A DNA stretch of 64,000 nucleotides from Curvibacter gracilis ATCC BAA-807 (GCF_000518645.1 NZ_JADZ01000013.1:62001-126000), one strand, 5' to 3'; positions 38,860 to 48,520 are shown, counted from the stretch's first letter. Numbers and translations are program-made. The notes: generated by a model not told the origin, from the sequence alone.

Positions 38860-39906
38860 ATGCGACGCATCCTTCCGATCTTCTTATTGGCCCTGGCGGC
38901 CCCGTGGCTGTCCGCCCAGGCGGACGAGGGCGCTGTCAACCTCTACTCGGCGCGCCATTACCAGAGCGACGATGCGCTCTACAGCGCCTTCACCAAGGCC
39001 ACCGGTATCAAGATCAACCGGGTCGATTCCGATGACGCCGGCATCCTCAGCCGCCTCAAGGCCGAAGGCAGCGCCTCGCCGGCCGATGTGATCCTGCTGG
39101 TGGATGCGGCCCGCCTGTGGCGTGCCGAAAACGATGGCCTGTTCCAGCCGATCCGCTCCAAGACCCTCGAAGAAGCCATTCCTGCACAGTTCCACGCCCA
39201 GCCCAAGGCCGACGGCGGCATCGCCTGGTTCGGTTTTTCGACCCGTGCCCGCGTCATCGTCTTCAACAAGCTCAAGTACCGCAAATCCGATTTCGACACC
39301 TACGACAAGCTCGCCGATCCCCAGTTCAAGGGCAGGCTCTGCACCACCACCGGTTCGTCGCCCTACAACGTGAGTCTGTTCGGTTCGATGATCGAGCACA
39401 TCGGCCCGGCGGCCACCGAGACCTGGCTGCAAGGCCTGGTCAACAACATGGCCCGTTCGCCCCAGGGCGGTGACACGGACCAGATCCGCGCCGTGGCCAG
39501 TGGTGAATGCGGTGTGGCCCTTTCCAACAGCTATTACTACGCCCGTCTGATGCGCTCCAGCAACCCCGAAGACCGGGCCGTGGTGGAGAAGGTGGGGGTG
39601 GTGTTCCCCAACCAGTCCAGCTGGGGCACGCACGTCAATGTGGCCGGCGGTGCCGTCGCCCGCTACTCGAAGAACCAGGCCAACGCCGTCAAGTTCCTCG
39701 AGTACCTGGCCAGCCCCGAAGCGCAAAAGCATTTCGCCAACGGCAACAACGAGTGGCCGGTGGCCAAGGGTGTGCAGTTCGACAACGCCGCCCTCAAATC
39801 GATGGCGGGTGGCGGCAGCTTCAAGAGCGAAGTCATCCCCGTGAGCGCAGCCGGCCAGAACCAGACCAAGGTGCAGCAGATGCTGGACCGCGTCGGCTAC
39901 CGCTGA
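38860..39906 (+). CDS. fbpA: ferric-iron ABC transporter substrate-binding protein
   Basis: A 348-residue periplasmic protein with a Sec signal peptide (MRRILPIFLLALAAPWLSAQA, cleavage after about residue 21). It has FbpA-type sequence: VNLYSARHYQSDDALYSAF at the start of the mature protein, and SNSYYYARL, the consecutive tyrosines that hold Fe(III) in this family. It binds ferric iron for FbpBC. It is expressed behind the Fur-like site. Confidence 0.92.
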   Translation: MRRILPIFLLALAAPWLSAQADEGAVNLYSARHYQSDDALYSAFTKATGIKINRVDSDDAGILSRLKAEGSASPADVILLVDAARLWRAENDGLFQPIRSKTLEEAIPAQFHAQPKADGGIAWFGFSTRARVIVFNKLKYRKSDFDTYDKLADPQFKGRLCTTTGSSPYNVSLFGSMIEHIGPAATETWLQGLVNNMARSPQGGDTDQIRAVASGECGVALSNSYYYARLMRSSNPEDRAVVEKVGVVFPNQSSWGTHVNVAGGAVARYSKNQANAVKFLEYLASPEAQKHFANGNNEWPVAKGVQFDNAALKSMAGGGSFKSEVIPVSAAGQNQTKVQQMLDRVGYR

Positions 39907-40049
39907 CCGTTTTCCCTGGGTGGTGGTCGTGCCCAGCGGGCAAGCCACGCCATTTTTCAACTCAGCCAGCGACCTGTACTGCGCGGTGCGGGGCGTCAGC
40001 CAACGGCCCGGGCTTCTGCCCCAGGGCCCACCCACACACTGGAGTTTTC

Positions 40050-42302
40050 ATGCAACGCAAAAAGATGTCCCGAAATCAGCAAAGTGTGGCGCGCCAGGCC
40101 GCGCCCGCCCCTGGCAAAGTGCTGCCGCTGGCCGCGCTCATGTTGGCCGGCTCCCTGGGCACGGCCCAGCAGGCGATGGCGCAGAGCGAGGAGAAGTCCC
40201 TCAGCACCGTGACCGTCAAGGACACCAAGGAGGGCCCGACCATTGCCAAGGAGAGCCTGCTCGTCAAGCAGACCGGCATCGCCAAGGGCAACCAGGACAT
40301 CCGCGACATTCCCCAGACCGTGACGGTGATGACCGAGCACTACATGGATGACCGCAACTACGATGACCTGCGCGAAGTGCTCAAGTCGGTCTCGGGCGTG
40401 ACCTTCCAGGCTGGCGAAACGGGCGAAGAAGATGTGCGCATCCGGGGCTTCTCGCTCCAGCAGGCCGGCGACATCTATGTCGATGGCCTGCACGACAACG
40501 CCATGGTCCAGCACGACACCTTCAACCTCGACCGGGTCGAGGTGCTCAAGGGCTCGGCCTCCATGCTGTTCGGCAAAGGCTCGACCGGCGGGGTGGTCAA
40601 CCAGGTCAACAAGCAGCCTTTCCTGATGGACCAGAGCGAGATCAACGGCACCGTGGGCAACGGCCGCTCGGCCCGCGTCTCGGCGGACATCAACCGTCAG
40701 ACCGGCGAGTCGTCGGCCTTCCGGGTGAACATCATGCGTCACCAGGCCGACAACTGGGGCGCAACGGTCAAGAAGGAGGGCGTGGCCCCCACCTACCGCT
40801 GGGGCATCGGCGAGCGCGACGAGTACTCGATCGGCATGTACCACCTGCGCACCGAGGGGCGCCCGATGTACAACCACCCCTGGCTGATCAACAACGGCAG
40901 CACCACCGCCAGCAACAACAGCACCGGCACCATCACCCCCGTGCTCGACGCCACCGCCTACTACGGGCTGGCCAGCGACTACCTGCGCACCGAGTCCAAC
41001 TACGGTACGGTCACCCACAAGCGCCGACTCGATGGCGATGCCGAGATCAAGACCACGCTGCGTTACGGCCACTACTCGCGTGATCTGCTGGCCAGCAACA
41101 TCAGCTGGGGCAGCGTGACCACCGCGTCCAGCCTCAGCGGCAGCACGGTGCTCAACCGCCGCTTCAAGGCGCGTCGCAACGACTCCAACATGCTGCAGGT
41201 GCAAAGCGAGTACACCGGCAACGCCAACTGGGGCGGCTTCAAGCACAGCCTGGTGGGCGGGGTCGACTACTACGACCAGCGTGCGCTGCAGAACAACAAT
41301 GCCACGGCCGGTCTGGCCACACCCCCCACCACCACGGTGGGAAATCCCGACAACGGCGCCTTCGTGCAGGACACCCGCGCGGTCGCCATGGCGCCCTTCC
41401 GTGCCCGCTCGCTGGGCTTCTACGGCCAGGACGTCATGAGCCTGACCGAACAGATCAAGCTGGTCGGCGGCCTGCGCTACGACCGCTTCATGGGCAAGTA
41501 CGGCGACACCAGCGGCAACAGCTTCAGCATGGACAACAACCTCTGGAGCCCGCGCCTGGGGGCCATCTGGCAACCCAATGACACCTCGTCCTACTACGCC
41601 TCGTACGGCACCTCGTACAACACCTCGGGTGACACCTACCAGTACGGCACGGTCAACCTGAGCCTGTCGGGCACCAACGCCACCCTGCTCAACACCCCGC
41701 CGGAAAAGAGCCGCAATTTCGAACTGGGCGCCAAGTACGATGTCTTCGACAAGAAGGGCTTGTTCGGTGTGGCGCTGTTCCGCAGCGAGAAGTACAACGA
41801 GCGCAACACCGACGTCGACACGGTAGCCAATCAGTACCTGCTCTCGGGCAAGCGCCATGCCACCGGCATGGAGTTCAACTTCGCCGGTCGCCTGACCCCG
41901 GCCTGGGAGGTGTTCTACAACCACACCTGGATCCCCTCGGCCACCATCGACGTCAGCAGCGTGGCCTCCACCAGCGCTGCCCAGCGCCAGGGCGATCGTC
42001 CGGCCCTCACACCCAAGCACAGTGCCACCCTCTGGAGCACCTACCGCGTGCTGCCGGGCTGGCGTGTCGGTGGCGGTCTGAACTACCGGGGTGCCCAGAA
42101 TCCTGACCAGAACCGCAACGTCGTCGCCCAGGCCTTCACCACCGTCGATGCCATGGTCGAACACAACCTGACCAGCAACACCCTGCTGCGTCTGAACGTG
42201 AGCAACCTGACCAACAAGCTGTATGCTGACCAGCTCTACCGAGGCTTTTACGTGCCCGGCGCGCCGCGTCGCATCGAGCTGAGCGTCAAGGCCCTGTTCT
42301 GA
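40050..42302 (+). CDS. TonB-dependent siderophore receptor (Fiu-like context)
   Basis: A 750-residue outer-membrane receptor. The start at 40050 has GGAG five bases upstream. The signal peptide (about 1-45) ends near MAQS. The plug domain (about 70-210) has QDIRDIPQTVTVMTEHYMDD and DRVEVLKGSASMLFGKGSTGGVVNQV. The 22-strand barrel ends in the terminal aromatic residue of SVKALF. No extra N-terminal signalling domain is present. A PiuC-type dioxygenase follows 12 bases on, the pairing of fiu-ybiX and piuA-piuC, which suggests a catecholate ligand. Confidence 0.92.
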   Translation: MQRKKMSRNQQSVARQAAPAPGKVLPLAALMLAGSLGTAQQAMAQSEEKSLSTVTVKDTKEGPTIAKESLLVKQTGIAKGNQDIRDIPQTVTVMTEHYMDDRNYDDLREVLKSVSGVTFQAGETGEEDVRIRGFSLQQAGDIYVDGLHDNAMVQHDTFNLDRVEVLKGSASMLFGKGSTGGVVNQVNKQPFLMDQSEINGTVGNGRSARVSADINRQTGESSAFRVNIMRHQADNWGATVKKEGVAPTYRWGIGERDEYSIGMYHLRTEGRPMYNHPWLINNGSTTASNNSTGTITPVLDATAYYGLASDYLRTESNYGTVTHKRRLDGDAEIKTTLRYGHYSRDLLASNISWGSVTTASSLSGSTVLNRRFKARRNDSNMLQVQSEYTGNANWGGFKHSLVGGVDYYDQRALQNNNATAGLATPPTTTVGNPDNGAFVQDTRAVAMAPFRARSLGFYGQDVMSLTEQIKLVGGLRYDRFMGKYGDTSGNSFSMDNNLWSPRLGAIWQPNDTSSYYASYGTSYNTSGDTYQYGTVNLSLSGTNATLLNTPPEKSRNFELGAKYDVFDKKGLFGVALFRSEKYNERNTDVDTVANQYLLSGKRHATGMEFNFAGRLTPAWEVFYNHTWIPSATIDVSSVASTSAAQRQGDRPALTPKHSATLWSTYRVLPGWRVGGGLNYRGAQNPDQNRNVVAQAFTTVDAMVEHNLTSNTLLRLNVSNLTNKLYADQLYRGFYVPGAPRRIELSVKALF

Positions 42303-42314
42303 CCTGGGGAGCCC

Positions 42315-43001
42315 ATGCTGCTGCAACTCAAGAACCTGCTGAGCGCGGAAGAACTCGGCATCGCCCGTGCCCTGCTCGGGGACGACGCGCCATGGATCGA
42401 TGGGCGCAGCAGCGCGGGCGTCCAGGCCCTGACACAGAAGAACAATGAGCAGCTGGCGCAGGACAGCGAAGCCTCCCGCACCCTGCAGGCCCTGATCCTC
42501 GGGGCCCTGCGGCGCGATCCGCTGTTCTTCTCGGCAGCCCTGCCGCGCAAGATCTTCAACCCGCTGTTCAACCGCTACGGTGGCGGCAGCAATTTCTACG
42601 GCCCCCATGTGGATGGGGCGGTGCTGCACTCCAAGGCCTCGCAGGAGTGGGTTCGCACCGATGTCTCCTGCACCGTCTTCCTCAGCGACCCGGCCGATTA
42701 CGACGGTGGCGAGCTGCTGGTGCAGGACACCTATGGCAGCCGTGGCGTCAAACTGGCGGCGGGCGATGCGGTGCTGTACCCCGGCACCAGCGTGCACCAG
42801 GTCACCCCCGTCACCCGCGGCCACCGGGTGGCCAGCTTTCTCTGGATCGAGAGCATGGTGCGCAGCGATGAGCAGCGCCGCATCCTGTTCGACCTCGACA
42901 TGAACCTGCTCAAGCTGCGCGCCCAGCTGGGCGAAACCCCCGAGACCACGGCCCTGACCGGCGTCTACCACAACCTGTTGCGGCAATGGGCGCAGACCTG
43001 A
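42315..43001 (+). CDS. piuC: Fe(II)/2-oxoglutarate dioxygenase, PiuC/YbiX type
   Basis: A 228-residue PKHD-type hydroxylase. The iron ligands H98 and D100 ([10 protein letters not shown]) and H161 (SVHQVTPV) are present, with a nearby arginine (R171) to bind 2-oxoglutarate. The usual length is about 225 residues. GGGGAG-like sequence precedes the ATG. It lies 12 bases after the receptor and overlaps the next gene by 16 bases. The natural substrate of the family is not established; the genes accompany siderophore receptors. Confidence 0.93.
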   Translation: MLLQLKNLLSAEELGIARALLGDDAPWIDGRSSAGVQALTQKNNEQLAQDSEASRTLQALILGALRRDPLFFSAALPRKIFNPLFNRYGGGSNFYGPHVDGAVLHSKASQEWVRTDVSCTVFLSDPADYDGGELLVQDTYGSRGVKLAAGDAVLYPGTSVHQVTPVTRGHRVASFLWIESMVRSDEQRRILFDLDMNLLKLRAQLGETPETTALTGVYHNLLRQWAQT

Positions 43002-44089
43002 AGGGCTTGCCCGCCACCTTGCCGGATTACGCCCAGCGGGCCCAGGAGCGCCTCACGCCCGAGGCCTGGGCCTATTTCGATGGCGGCGCGGGCGACGAGT
43101 GGACCCAGCGCCGCAACGTGGCCGCCTGGGCCCGCTGGGGCCTGCGGCCCCGGGTTCTGCAGGACCTGCGTGAAGGCCACACCCGTGTGCACCTGCTGGG
43201 CCGCGAGCTGCCCACCCCCCTGATCGTGGCCCCCATGGCCTACCAGTGTTGGGCCCACCCCGATGGCGAGCGGGCCATGGCCCTGGCGGCCAGCAGCCAG
43301 CAATGCGGCTTTGTGCTCAGCCAGCACAGCACCACAGCGCTGCAGCAGGTCGCCCCCTTGATGCGGGCCGAGGCCGTGCGCGGCCCGCTGTGGATGCAAC
43401 TGGCCAACGGCACCGACCGCGGCCATTTGCTGGAGTTGATGGCCGAGGCTGAGCGCGCCGGCTACGAGGCCCTGGTGCTCAGCGTCGATGCGCCGGTGCA
43501 GGGCAGCCGCGACCGGGTGCGCCGTCTGGGCGCCCAGCCGTCCGCGGCCCTGGTCACGCCGCATTGGCGGGCGGCCCCATCGGCGCCGGAGGGCCTGTGC
43601 GGCGGCACCGTCGAGCAGGCGCTGCGCTGGGACGACCTTGCCTGGCTGCAGGCGCGCACCCAGCTGCCCCTGCTGCTCAAGGGCATCACCCACCCCCTGG
43701 ACGCGCGCCAGGCCGCCCGCCTGAACGTGGCGGGCGTGGTGCTCAGCAACCATGGCGGCCGCGTGCTCGACACCCAGCCGGCCACGGCCGAATGCCTGCC
43801 CGAGCTGGCCGATGCGCTGCAGGGCGACGCCGCCTTGCTGGTGGACGGCGGCATCCGGCGTGGCACCGATGTGTTCAAGGCCCTGGCCCTGGGCGCCCAG
43901 GCCGTGTTGATCGGCCGGCCCTGCCTGTGGGGCCTGGCGGCCCAGGGCGCCATGGGGGCGGCCCATGTGCTGCGCCTGTTGCGCGATGAGTTCGAGATGG
44001 CCCTGGCCCTGTGCGGTTGCCGCTCGCCGGCCGACATCTCCCGCGATCACCTGCGGGCCCTGGATCGCGCGGTCGACGACGCGCCCTGA
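42986..44089 (+). CDS. FMN-dependent alpha-hydroxy-acid oxidase/dehydrogenase
   Basis: A 367-residue TIM-barrel flavoenzyme of the glycolate oxidase/L-lactate dehydrogenase family. [12 protein letters not shown] carries the conserved tyrosine. FMN contacts include VAPMAYQ (81-87), the lysine at 232 in LLLKGITH, and the catalytic histidine H256 with arginine in [11 protein letters not shown]. It oxidises an L-2-hydroxy acid to the 2-keto acid; the substrate is open (lactate, glycolate, mandelate). It overlaps piuC by 16 bases and is therefore part of the iron-uptake transcript, unusual for this enzyme. Confidence 0.9.
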   Translation: MGADLKGLPATLPDYAQRAQERLTPEAWAYFDGGAGDEWTQRRNVAAWARWGLRPRVLQDLREGHTRVHLLGRELPTPLIVAPMAYQCWAHPDGERAMALAASSQQCGFVLSQHSTTALQQVAPLMRAEAVRGPLWMQLANGTDRGHLLELMAEAERAGYEALVLSVDAPVQGSRDRVRRLGAQPSAALVTPHWRAAPSAPEGLCGGTVEQALRWDDLAWLQARTQLPLLLKGITHPLDARQAARLNVAGVVLSNHGGRVLDTQPATAECLPELADALQGDAALLVDGGIRRGTDVFKALALGAQAVLIGRPCLWGLAAQGAMGAAHVLRLLRDEFEMALALCGCRSPADISRDHLRALDRAVDDAP

Positions 44090-44194
44090 GCAAACGGGCT
44101 CAGCCGAGCTGAATCCCGGCAAGCCATCAGGGCAGGGAAGCCATTACGATCAGGGCTCCCCCATTGATCTCCATTTCACCCGAGAAGACACCCC

Positions 44195-45907
44195 ATGGCA
44201 GAGCAGCAGATCGCAGGACACTTGTTGGTTGAATGCCTGATCGCCCAAGGCGTGGACACTGCCTTCGGCGTGCCCGGCGAAAGCTACCTGGCGGTATTGG
44301 ACGGCTTTCACCGCTACCGCGAACACATCCGTTTCATCACCTGCCGCCAGGAGGGCGGTGCCGCCTTCATGGCCGAGGCCGCCGGCAAGCTGACCGGGCG
44401 CCCTGGGGTCTGCCTGGTCACGCGCGGGCCCGGTGCCACCAACGCGTCGATTGGCGTGCACACTGCGTTCCAGGATTCCACCCCCATGGTCTTGCTGGTG
44501 GGCGATGTGGGCAGCGATTTCCGCGACCGCGAGGCCTTCCAGGAGATCGACTTCCAGAGCTTCTTCGGCCCCAGCACCAAGGGCATGGCCAAGCGGGTCG
44601 AGCGCATCGATGACGCGCGCCGCATCCCCGAGTACATCGCCCGCGCCTTTGCCACCGCCATGAACGGCCGCCCCGGCCCGGTGGTGCTGGTGCTGCCCGA
44701 AGACATGCTGACCCAGACCGTGAGCGCCACGCCCCTGCCGCGGGTGGAGCCGGTGCAGGCCTGGAGCGACCCGGGTTCGCTGCGCGACCTGCGTGCCCTG
44801 CTGATGCAGGCCCAACGCCCCTTCGTGATCGCCGGTGGCGGCGGCTGGACCCCGCAGGCCGCCCAGGCCCTGCAGCGCTTTGCCGAGAACTGGCAACTGC
44901 CCGTGGGCAATGCCTTCCGCTTTCAAGACACCTTCGACAACCACCACCCGCTGTACGCGGGCGATGTGGGCATCGGCATCAACCCCCGCCTGGCCGCACG
45001 CATCCGTGAGGCCGATCTGGTGATCGCCATCGGCCCGCGCCTGGGCGAGATGACCACCAGCGGCTACACCCTGCTCGAGGCCCCGCGCCCGCGTCAGAAG
45101 CTGGTGCACATCCATGCCAGCGCCGAAGAGCTCAACCGCGTCTACCAGGCCGACCTGGTCATCCATGCCAGCATGAACGCCGCCGCGCGCAGCCTGGAGG
45201 TGCTCAGCGCGCCGGTCAGCCTGCCCTGGGCCGATTGGGCCGCCGCCGCCCATGCCGACTACCAGGCCAATCTGCAGCCCCAGGCCCTGCCGGGCCTGGA
45301 CATGGCGCAGCCCGGCGTGATCGACATGCCGGCCGTGGTGGCCCTGCTGCAAAAGCACCTGCCAGCCGATGCGGTGCTCACCAATGGCGCGGGCAACTTT
45401 GCCAGCTGGGTGCACCGCTACTTCCGCCACTTCGGCCTGGCCCGCGGGCACAAGACCCAGCTGGCCCCCACGGTGGGCGCCATGGGCTACGGCGTGCCGG
45501 CCGGCATCGCGGCCAACCTGCTCACCGGGCGGGTGGCCTTCACCATCGCGGGCGACGGCGACTTCCTCATGAACGGGCAAGAGCTCGCCACCGCGGCCCA
45601 GCACGGCGGCAAGAGCCTCATCGTGCTGCTCAACAACGGCATGTACGGCACCATCCGCATGCACCAGGAGCGCGAATACCCCAGCCACGTCAGCGGCTCG
45701 GCCCTGGCCAACCCCGACTTCTGTGCCCTGGCCCGCGCCTATGGCTACGCGGCCGAGCAGGTCACCCGCACCGAAGACTTCGAAGCCGCCCTGCTGCGCG
45801 CCCTGGCCGCTGAGCGCGGCACCGTGATCGAGATCCCGCTCAGCCCCGAGGTCATCACCACACGCAGCACCCTGAGCGCCATCCGCGAGACTGCGCTCAA
45901 GCGTTGA
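44195..45907 (+). CDS. thiamine-diphosphate enzyme, acetolactate synthase-like
   Basis: A 570-residue ThDP enzyme with three domains. The N-terminal Pyr domain has the catalytic glutamate in FITCRQEGGAAFMAEA (about residue 50). The middle domain spans about 190-330. The C-terminal PP domain has the metal/ThDP motif GDGDFLMNGQ to LLNNGMYGT (about 450-485). It groups with acetolactate synthase, benzoylformate decarboxylase and oxalyl-CoA decarboxylase relatives. There is no ilvN beside it, so housekeeping valine synthesis is unlikely. It lies 105 bases after the hydroxy-acid oxidase, in the same direction. Confidence 0.87.
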   Translation: MAEQQIAGHLLVECLIAQGVDTAFGVPGESYLAVLDGFHRYREHIRFITCRQEGGAAFMAEAAGKLTGRPGVCLVTRGPGATNASIGVHTAFQDSTPMVLLVGDVGSDFRDREAFQEIDFQSFFGPSTKGMAKRVERIDDARRIPEYIARAFATAMNGRPGPVVLVLPEDMLTQTVSATPLPRVEPVQAWSDPGSLRDLRALLMQAQRPFVIAGGGGWTPQAAQALQRFAENWQLPVGNAFRFQDTFDNHHPLYAGDVGIGINPRLAARIREADLVIAIGPRLGEMTTSGYTLLEAPRPRQKLVHIHASAEELNRVYQADLVIHASMNAAARSLEVLSAPVSLPWADWAAAAHADYQANLQPQALPGLDMAQPGVIDMPAVVALLQKHLPADAVLTNGAGNFASWVHRYFRHFGLARGHKTQLAPTVGAMGYGVPAGIAANLLTGRVAFTIAGDGDFLMNGQELATAAQHGGKSLIVLLNNGMYGTIRMHQEREYPSHVSGSALANPDFCALARAYGYAAEQVTRTEDFEAALLRALAAERGTVIEIPLSPEVITTRSTLSAIRETALKR

Positions 45908-45948
45908 GGCGCTGAGGTGGGCTCCGGGTCTTGGCCCCGGGGCTCTGT

Positions 45949-45976
45949 TTGACCTGGCGTACCTTTTGACGTACGC
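45949..45976 (+). promoter_or_regulatory. yefM-yoeB promoter and operator
   Basis: TTGACC (45949-45954) is a good -35. Two GTAC cores at 45959-45962 and 45971-45974 are exactly 12 bases apart, inside GCGTAC-8-GTACGC. Paired GTAC palindromes with 12-base spacing are the known binding pattern of YefM. They overlap the expected -10 region, so autorepression is expected. Confidence 0.68.
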
Positions 45977-45996
45977 TTTTGACACAGGAGTTCATC

Positions 45997-46239
45997 ATGG
46001 TCACACTCACCGCCAGCGAAGCACGCGCCAATCTGTACCGCCTCATGGACCAGGCGGCCGAGTCGCACCAGCCCATCACCATCTCCGGCAAGCGCCACGA
46101 CGCTGTGCTGGTGTCGGCGGAGGATTGGCAGGCCATTCAGGAGACGCTCTACCTGCTGTCGGTGCCCGGCATGCGTGAGTCGATTCGGGAGGGCATGGCC
46201 ACCCCGGTCGAGTCCTGCGCCCAGGAGCTGGACTGGTGA
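45997..46239 (+). CDS. yefM: antitoxin, YefM/Phd family
   Basis: An 80-residue antitoxin: an N-terminal DNA-binding domain MVTLTASEARANLYRLMDQAAESHQPITISGKRHDAVLVSAEDW and a C-terminal tail that wraps the toxin. The ATG at 45997 has ACAGGAG six bases upstream; an in-frame ATG 18 bases earlier is less likely. Its last bases overlap the GTG of yoeB, the coupled arrangement typical of toxin-antitoxin pairs. Confidence 0.93.
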   Translation: MVTLTASEARANLYRLMDQAAESHQPITISGKRHDAVLVSAEDWQAIQETLYLLSVPGMRESIREGMATPVESCAQELDW

Positions 46240-46499
46240 GCTGGCAGCTGGTCTACACCCGGCATGCGCAAAAAGACGCTCAAAAGCTGCTGGCCAGCGG
46301 CCTCAAAGCCAAGGCCCAGGAACTGCTGGCCATCCTGCGTGAGAACCCGTTTCAGAATCCGCCGCCCTATGAGAAGCTGGTCGGCGATCTGACCGGGGCC
46401 TACTCGCGTCGCATCAACATCCAGCACCGTCTGGTCTACGAGGTGTTGCAGGCGCAGGGCGTGGTCAAGGTGCTTCGCATGTGGTCGCACTATGAGTGA
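46236..46499 (+). CDS. yoeB: mRNA interferase toxin, YoeB/Txe family
   Basis: An 87-residue ribosome-dependent mRNA endonuclease (RelE fold). Catalytic residues known from E. coli YoeB are present: E46 in YEKL, R65 in QHRLVYE and the C-terminal His-Tyr pair (H85-Y86 in WSHYE). The start is GTG at 46236, overlapping the yefM stop. It appears intact, so the pair is probably functional. Confidence 0.94.
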   Translation: MSWQLVYTRHAQKDAQKLLASGLKAKAQELLAILRENPFQNPPPYEKLVGDLTGAYSRRINIQHRLVYEVLQAQGVVKVLRMWSHYE

Positions 46500-46541
46500 A
46501 CTGGCTGTGCGGGTCTTGCCCGCGGCCGCAACAGCCTGAGT

Positions 46542-47579
46542 TCACTCCACCGCCGTCCACCAGCCCTGCGACAGGGCCGGTGCGCGCAGGTCCAGGCGCT
46601 CGCCCATCTGCGGCGCCACCAGGGGCACGCCGGCCTGGCGGGCCAGGCCGGCGATGCGGTCAAACGGCTCGTGCCAGGGGTGCAGGGCCAGGTCGAAGGT
46701 GCCGTTGTGGATGGGCATCAGGTGCCGCGCCCGCACATCCAGGTGGGCCTGCAGGCTTTGTTCGGGCTGCATGTGCACATCGGGCCAGTCGGCGTTGTAG
46801 GCACCGGTCTCCATCAGACTGATGTCGAAGGGGCCGAAGCGCTCGCCGATGGTCTTGAAGCCCTTGAAATACCCGGTGTCGCCGCTGAAGAACACCCGCA
46901 GATCGTCCTGGATCAGCACCCACGAGGCCCACAGCGTGCTGTTGCCATCCTTCAGGCTGCGGCCCGAGAAATGCTGGGCCGGCGTGGCCACCAGGCGCAG
47001 GCCCTGCACCTGGGCTTCCTGCCACCAGTCCAGCTGTTGCACCTTGGCCGCGGGCACGCCCCAGGCGATCAGCCGATCGCCCACGCCCAGCGGCGTCACA
47101 AAGTGCGCCACCTTGGGGGCCAGCTGCGCGATGGCGGCCCGGTCCAGGTGGTCGTAGTGGTCGTGCGACAGCAGCACGCCGGTGATCTCGGGCAGGTCTT
47201 CGATGCGCAGCGGCGGCGCGTGAAAGCGCTTGGGGCCCATGAAGGCGAAGGGCGAGGCGCGCTCGGCAAACACCGGGTCGGTCAGCCAGAACTGCTGGCC
47301 CAGCTTCATCAGCATCGTGGAGTGGCCCAGCCGCCACAGGCTCATGTCGGGCGCGGCCAGCAGCTCGGCCCGGCTCAGCGCCTGCACCGGGATGGGCCGC
47401 GCCGGCACCGTGTTGGCTGGCTTGCCGAACAGAAAGCGCCACATCACGGCCAGGGTCTTGAGGGTGCCCAGGGCATGGCGTGGTGCCGCGTTGCGGAACT
47501 TGCCGCCGCGCCACTGGGGCGAATCGGCATAAGGGGCTGCTTCGACAGGGGCGGGGCGGGCGCACAGGCTGGTGTTCAT
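46542..47579 (-). CDS. metallo-beta-lactamase-fold hydrolase (UlaG/RomA-like)
   Basis: A 345-residue MBL-fold protein. The zinc motif HDHYDH is at residues 139-144, and further ligands occur in TPAQHFSGR, FFSGDTGYF and MPIHNGTFDLALH. The N-terminal 80 residues are an extension typical of the NAPE-phospholipase D/RomA-like branch. The start at 47579 is the first ATG after the LysR gene ends, but no clear ribosome site precedes it. It lies 14 bases downstream of that LysR gene, so it may be co-transcribed. Substrate unknown. Confidence 0.87.
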   Translation of the reverse strand: MNTSLCARPAPVEAAPYADSPQWRGGKFRNAAPRHALGTLKTLAVMWRFLFGKPANTVPARPIPVQALSRAELLAAPDMSLWRLGHSTMLMKLGQQFWLTDPVFAERASPFAFMGPKRFHAPPLRIEDLPEITGVLLSHDHYDHLDRAAIAQLAPKVAHFVTPLGVGDRLIAWGVPAAKVQQLDWWQEAQVQGLRLVATPAQHFSGRSLKDGNSTLWASWVLIQDDLRVFFSGDTGYFKGFKTIGERFGPFDISLMETGAYNADWPDVHMQPEQSLQAHLDVRARHLMPIHNGTFDLALHPWHEPFDRIAGLARQAGVPLVAPQMGERLDLRAPALSQGWWTAVE

Positions 47580-47593
47580 GGGGCGGCTTGGGT

Positions 47594-48520
47594 TCAGGCG
47601 GGCAGGGGGCTGCCCTGCAACAGAGGCTGGTTGGCAAACAGTTCGGCGGCCCAGTCGACAAAGGCGCGCACCTTGGCGCTCAGGTGCCGGTTGGGCGGGT
47701 AAACCACAAACACCGGCAGCAGCGGGTGCCCCCATTCGGGCAGCAGGCGCTGCAAGGCGCCGCTGGCCAGGTAGGGCTGGGCCTGGAAGGTGGTGATCTG
47801 CCCGATGCCCAGGCCCTGCAGCAGGGCCTCGGTGTAGGCGTTCGATTCGTTCACGCTGATGCGGTAGGGGCCGGGGATCTCGATCACCTCTTCGCCCTGG
47901 TGGAATTCCAGCGGGTACTGGCGGTTGGTGTGGGCCCCGAAATAGGTCACGATGGTGTGCTCGCGCTCGATGTCCAGCGGGTGCGCGGGCACGCGGCGGC
48001 GCTGCAGGTAGCTGGGCGCGGCCACGGTGATGAACTCGAGGTTGCCGATGCGCCGCGCCACCAGCGACTGCTCGATCAGGTTGCCACCCCGGATCACGCA
48101 GTCCACGTTGTCCGAGATCATGTCCACGATGCGGTCACTCACGCCCAGGTCGAGCTGGATGTCGGGGTAGCGCTCCTGGAAGCGCGCCAGGTTCGGGATG
48201 ATCAGCAGCCGCGCAATCGTGCTGCCCACGTCCACACGCAGGCGCCCGCGCGGGTTGGCGCGGGCCTGGCTCATGCTGGCCTCGATGTCGTCCAGCTCGG
48301 CCAGCAGGCGCACGGTGCGCTCGTAGTAGGCCGCGCCGTCGGCCGTCACCGTGACGCGGCGGGTGGTGCGGTTGAGCAGTTGCACCCGCAGCCGGGCCTC
48401 CAGGGCCTGGATGTGCTTGGTCACCGTGGCCTTGGGCAGGTTCAGTGAATCGGCCGCGCGCGTGAAGGTGCCGGCTTCCACCACGCGGGTGAATATGCGC
48501 ATGGCCTGGATCTGGTCCAT
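47594..48520 (-). CDS. LysR-family transcriptional regulator
   Basis: A 308-residue regulator: helix-turn-helix (MDQIQAMRIFTRVVEAGTFTRAADSLN, then KATVTKHIQALEARL) and an effector-binding domain. The start at 48520 is fixed by AGGAGA five bases upstream, so an upstream in-frame ATG is not used. It is divergent from the serine-less hydrolase and the RND efflux genes, the usual position for a regulator of such an efflux operon (MexT/AdeL-like arrangement). The MBL gene follows on the same strand. Confidence 0.93.
   Translation of the reverse strand: MDQIQAMRIFTRVVEAGTFTRAADSLNLPKATVTKHIQALEARLRVQLLNRTTRRVTVTADGAAYYERTVRLLAELDDIEASMSQARANPRGRLRVDVGSTIARLLIIPNLARFQERYPDIQLDLGVSDRIVDMISDNVDCVIRGGNLIEQSLVARRIGNLEFITVAAPSYLQRRRVPAHPLDIEREHTIVTYFGAHTNRQYPLEFHQGEEVIEIPGPYRISVNESNAYTEALLQGLGIGQITTFQAQPYLASGALQRLLPEWGHPLLPVFVVYPPNRHLSAKVRAFVDWAAELFANQPLLQGSPLPA

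Noticed and set aside
40050..42302. A receptor extended upstream by about 180 residues in the same frame
   Set aside because: The extension overlaps fbpA in another frame and would destroy the signal peptide; the GGAG-preceded ATG at 40050 is used.
44195..45907. Housekeeping acetolactate synthase ilvB
   Set aside because: No small subunit ilvN or ilvC is adjacent, and the context is iron uptake and a hydroxy-acid oxidase.
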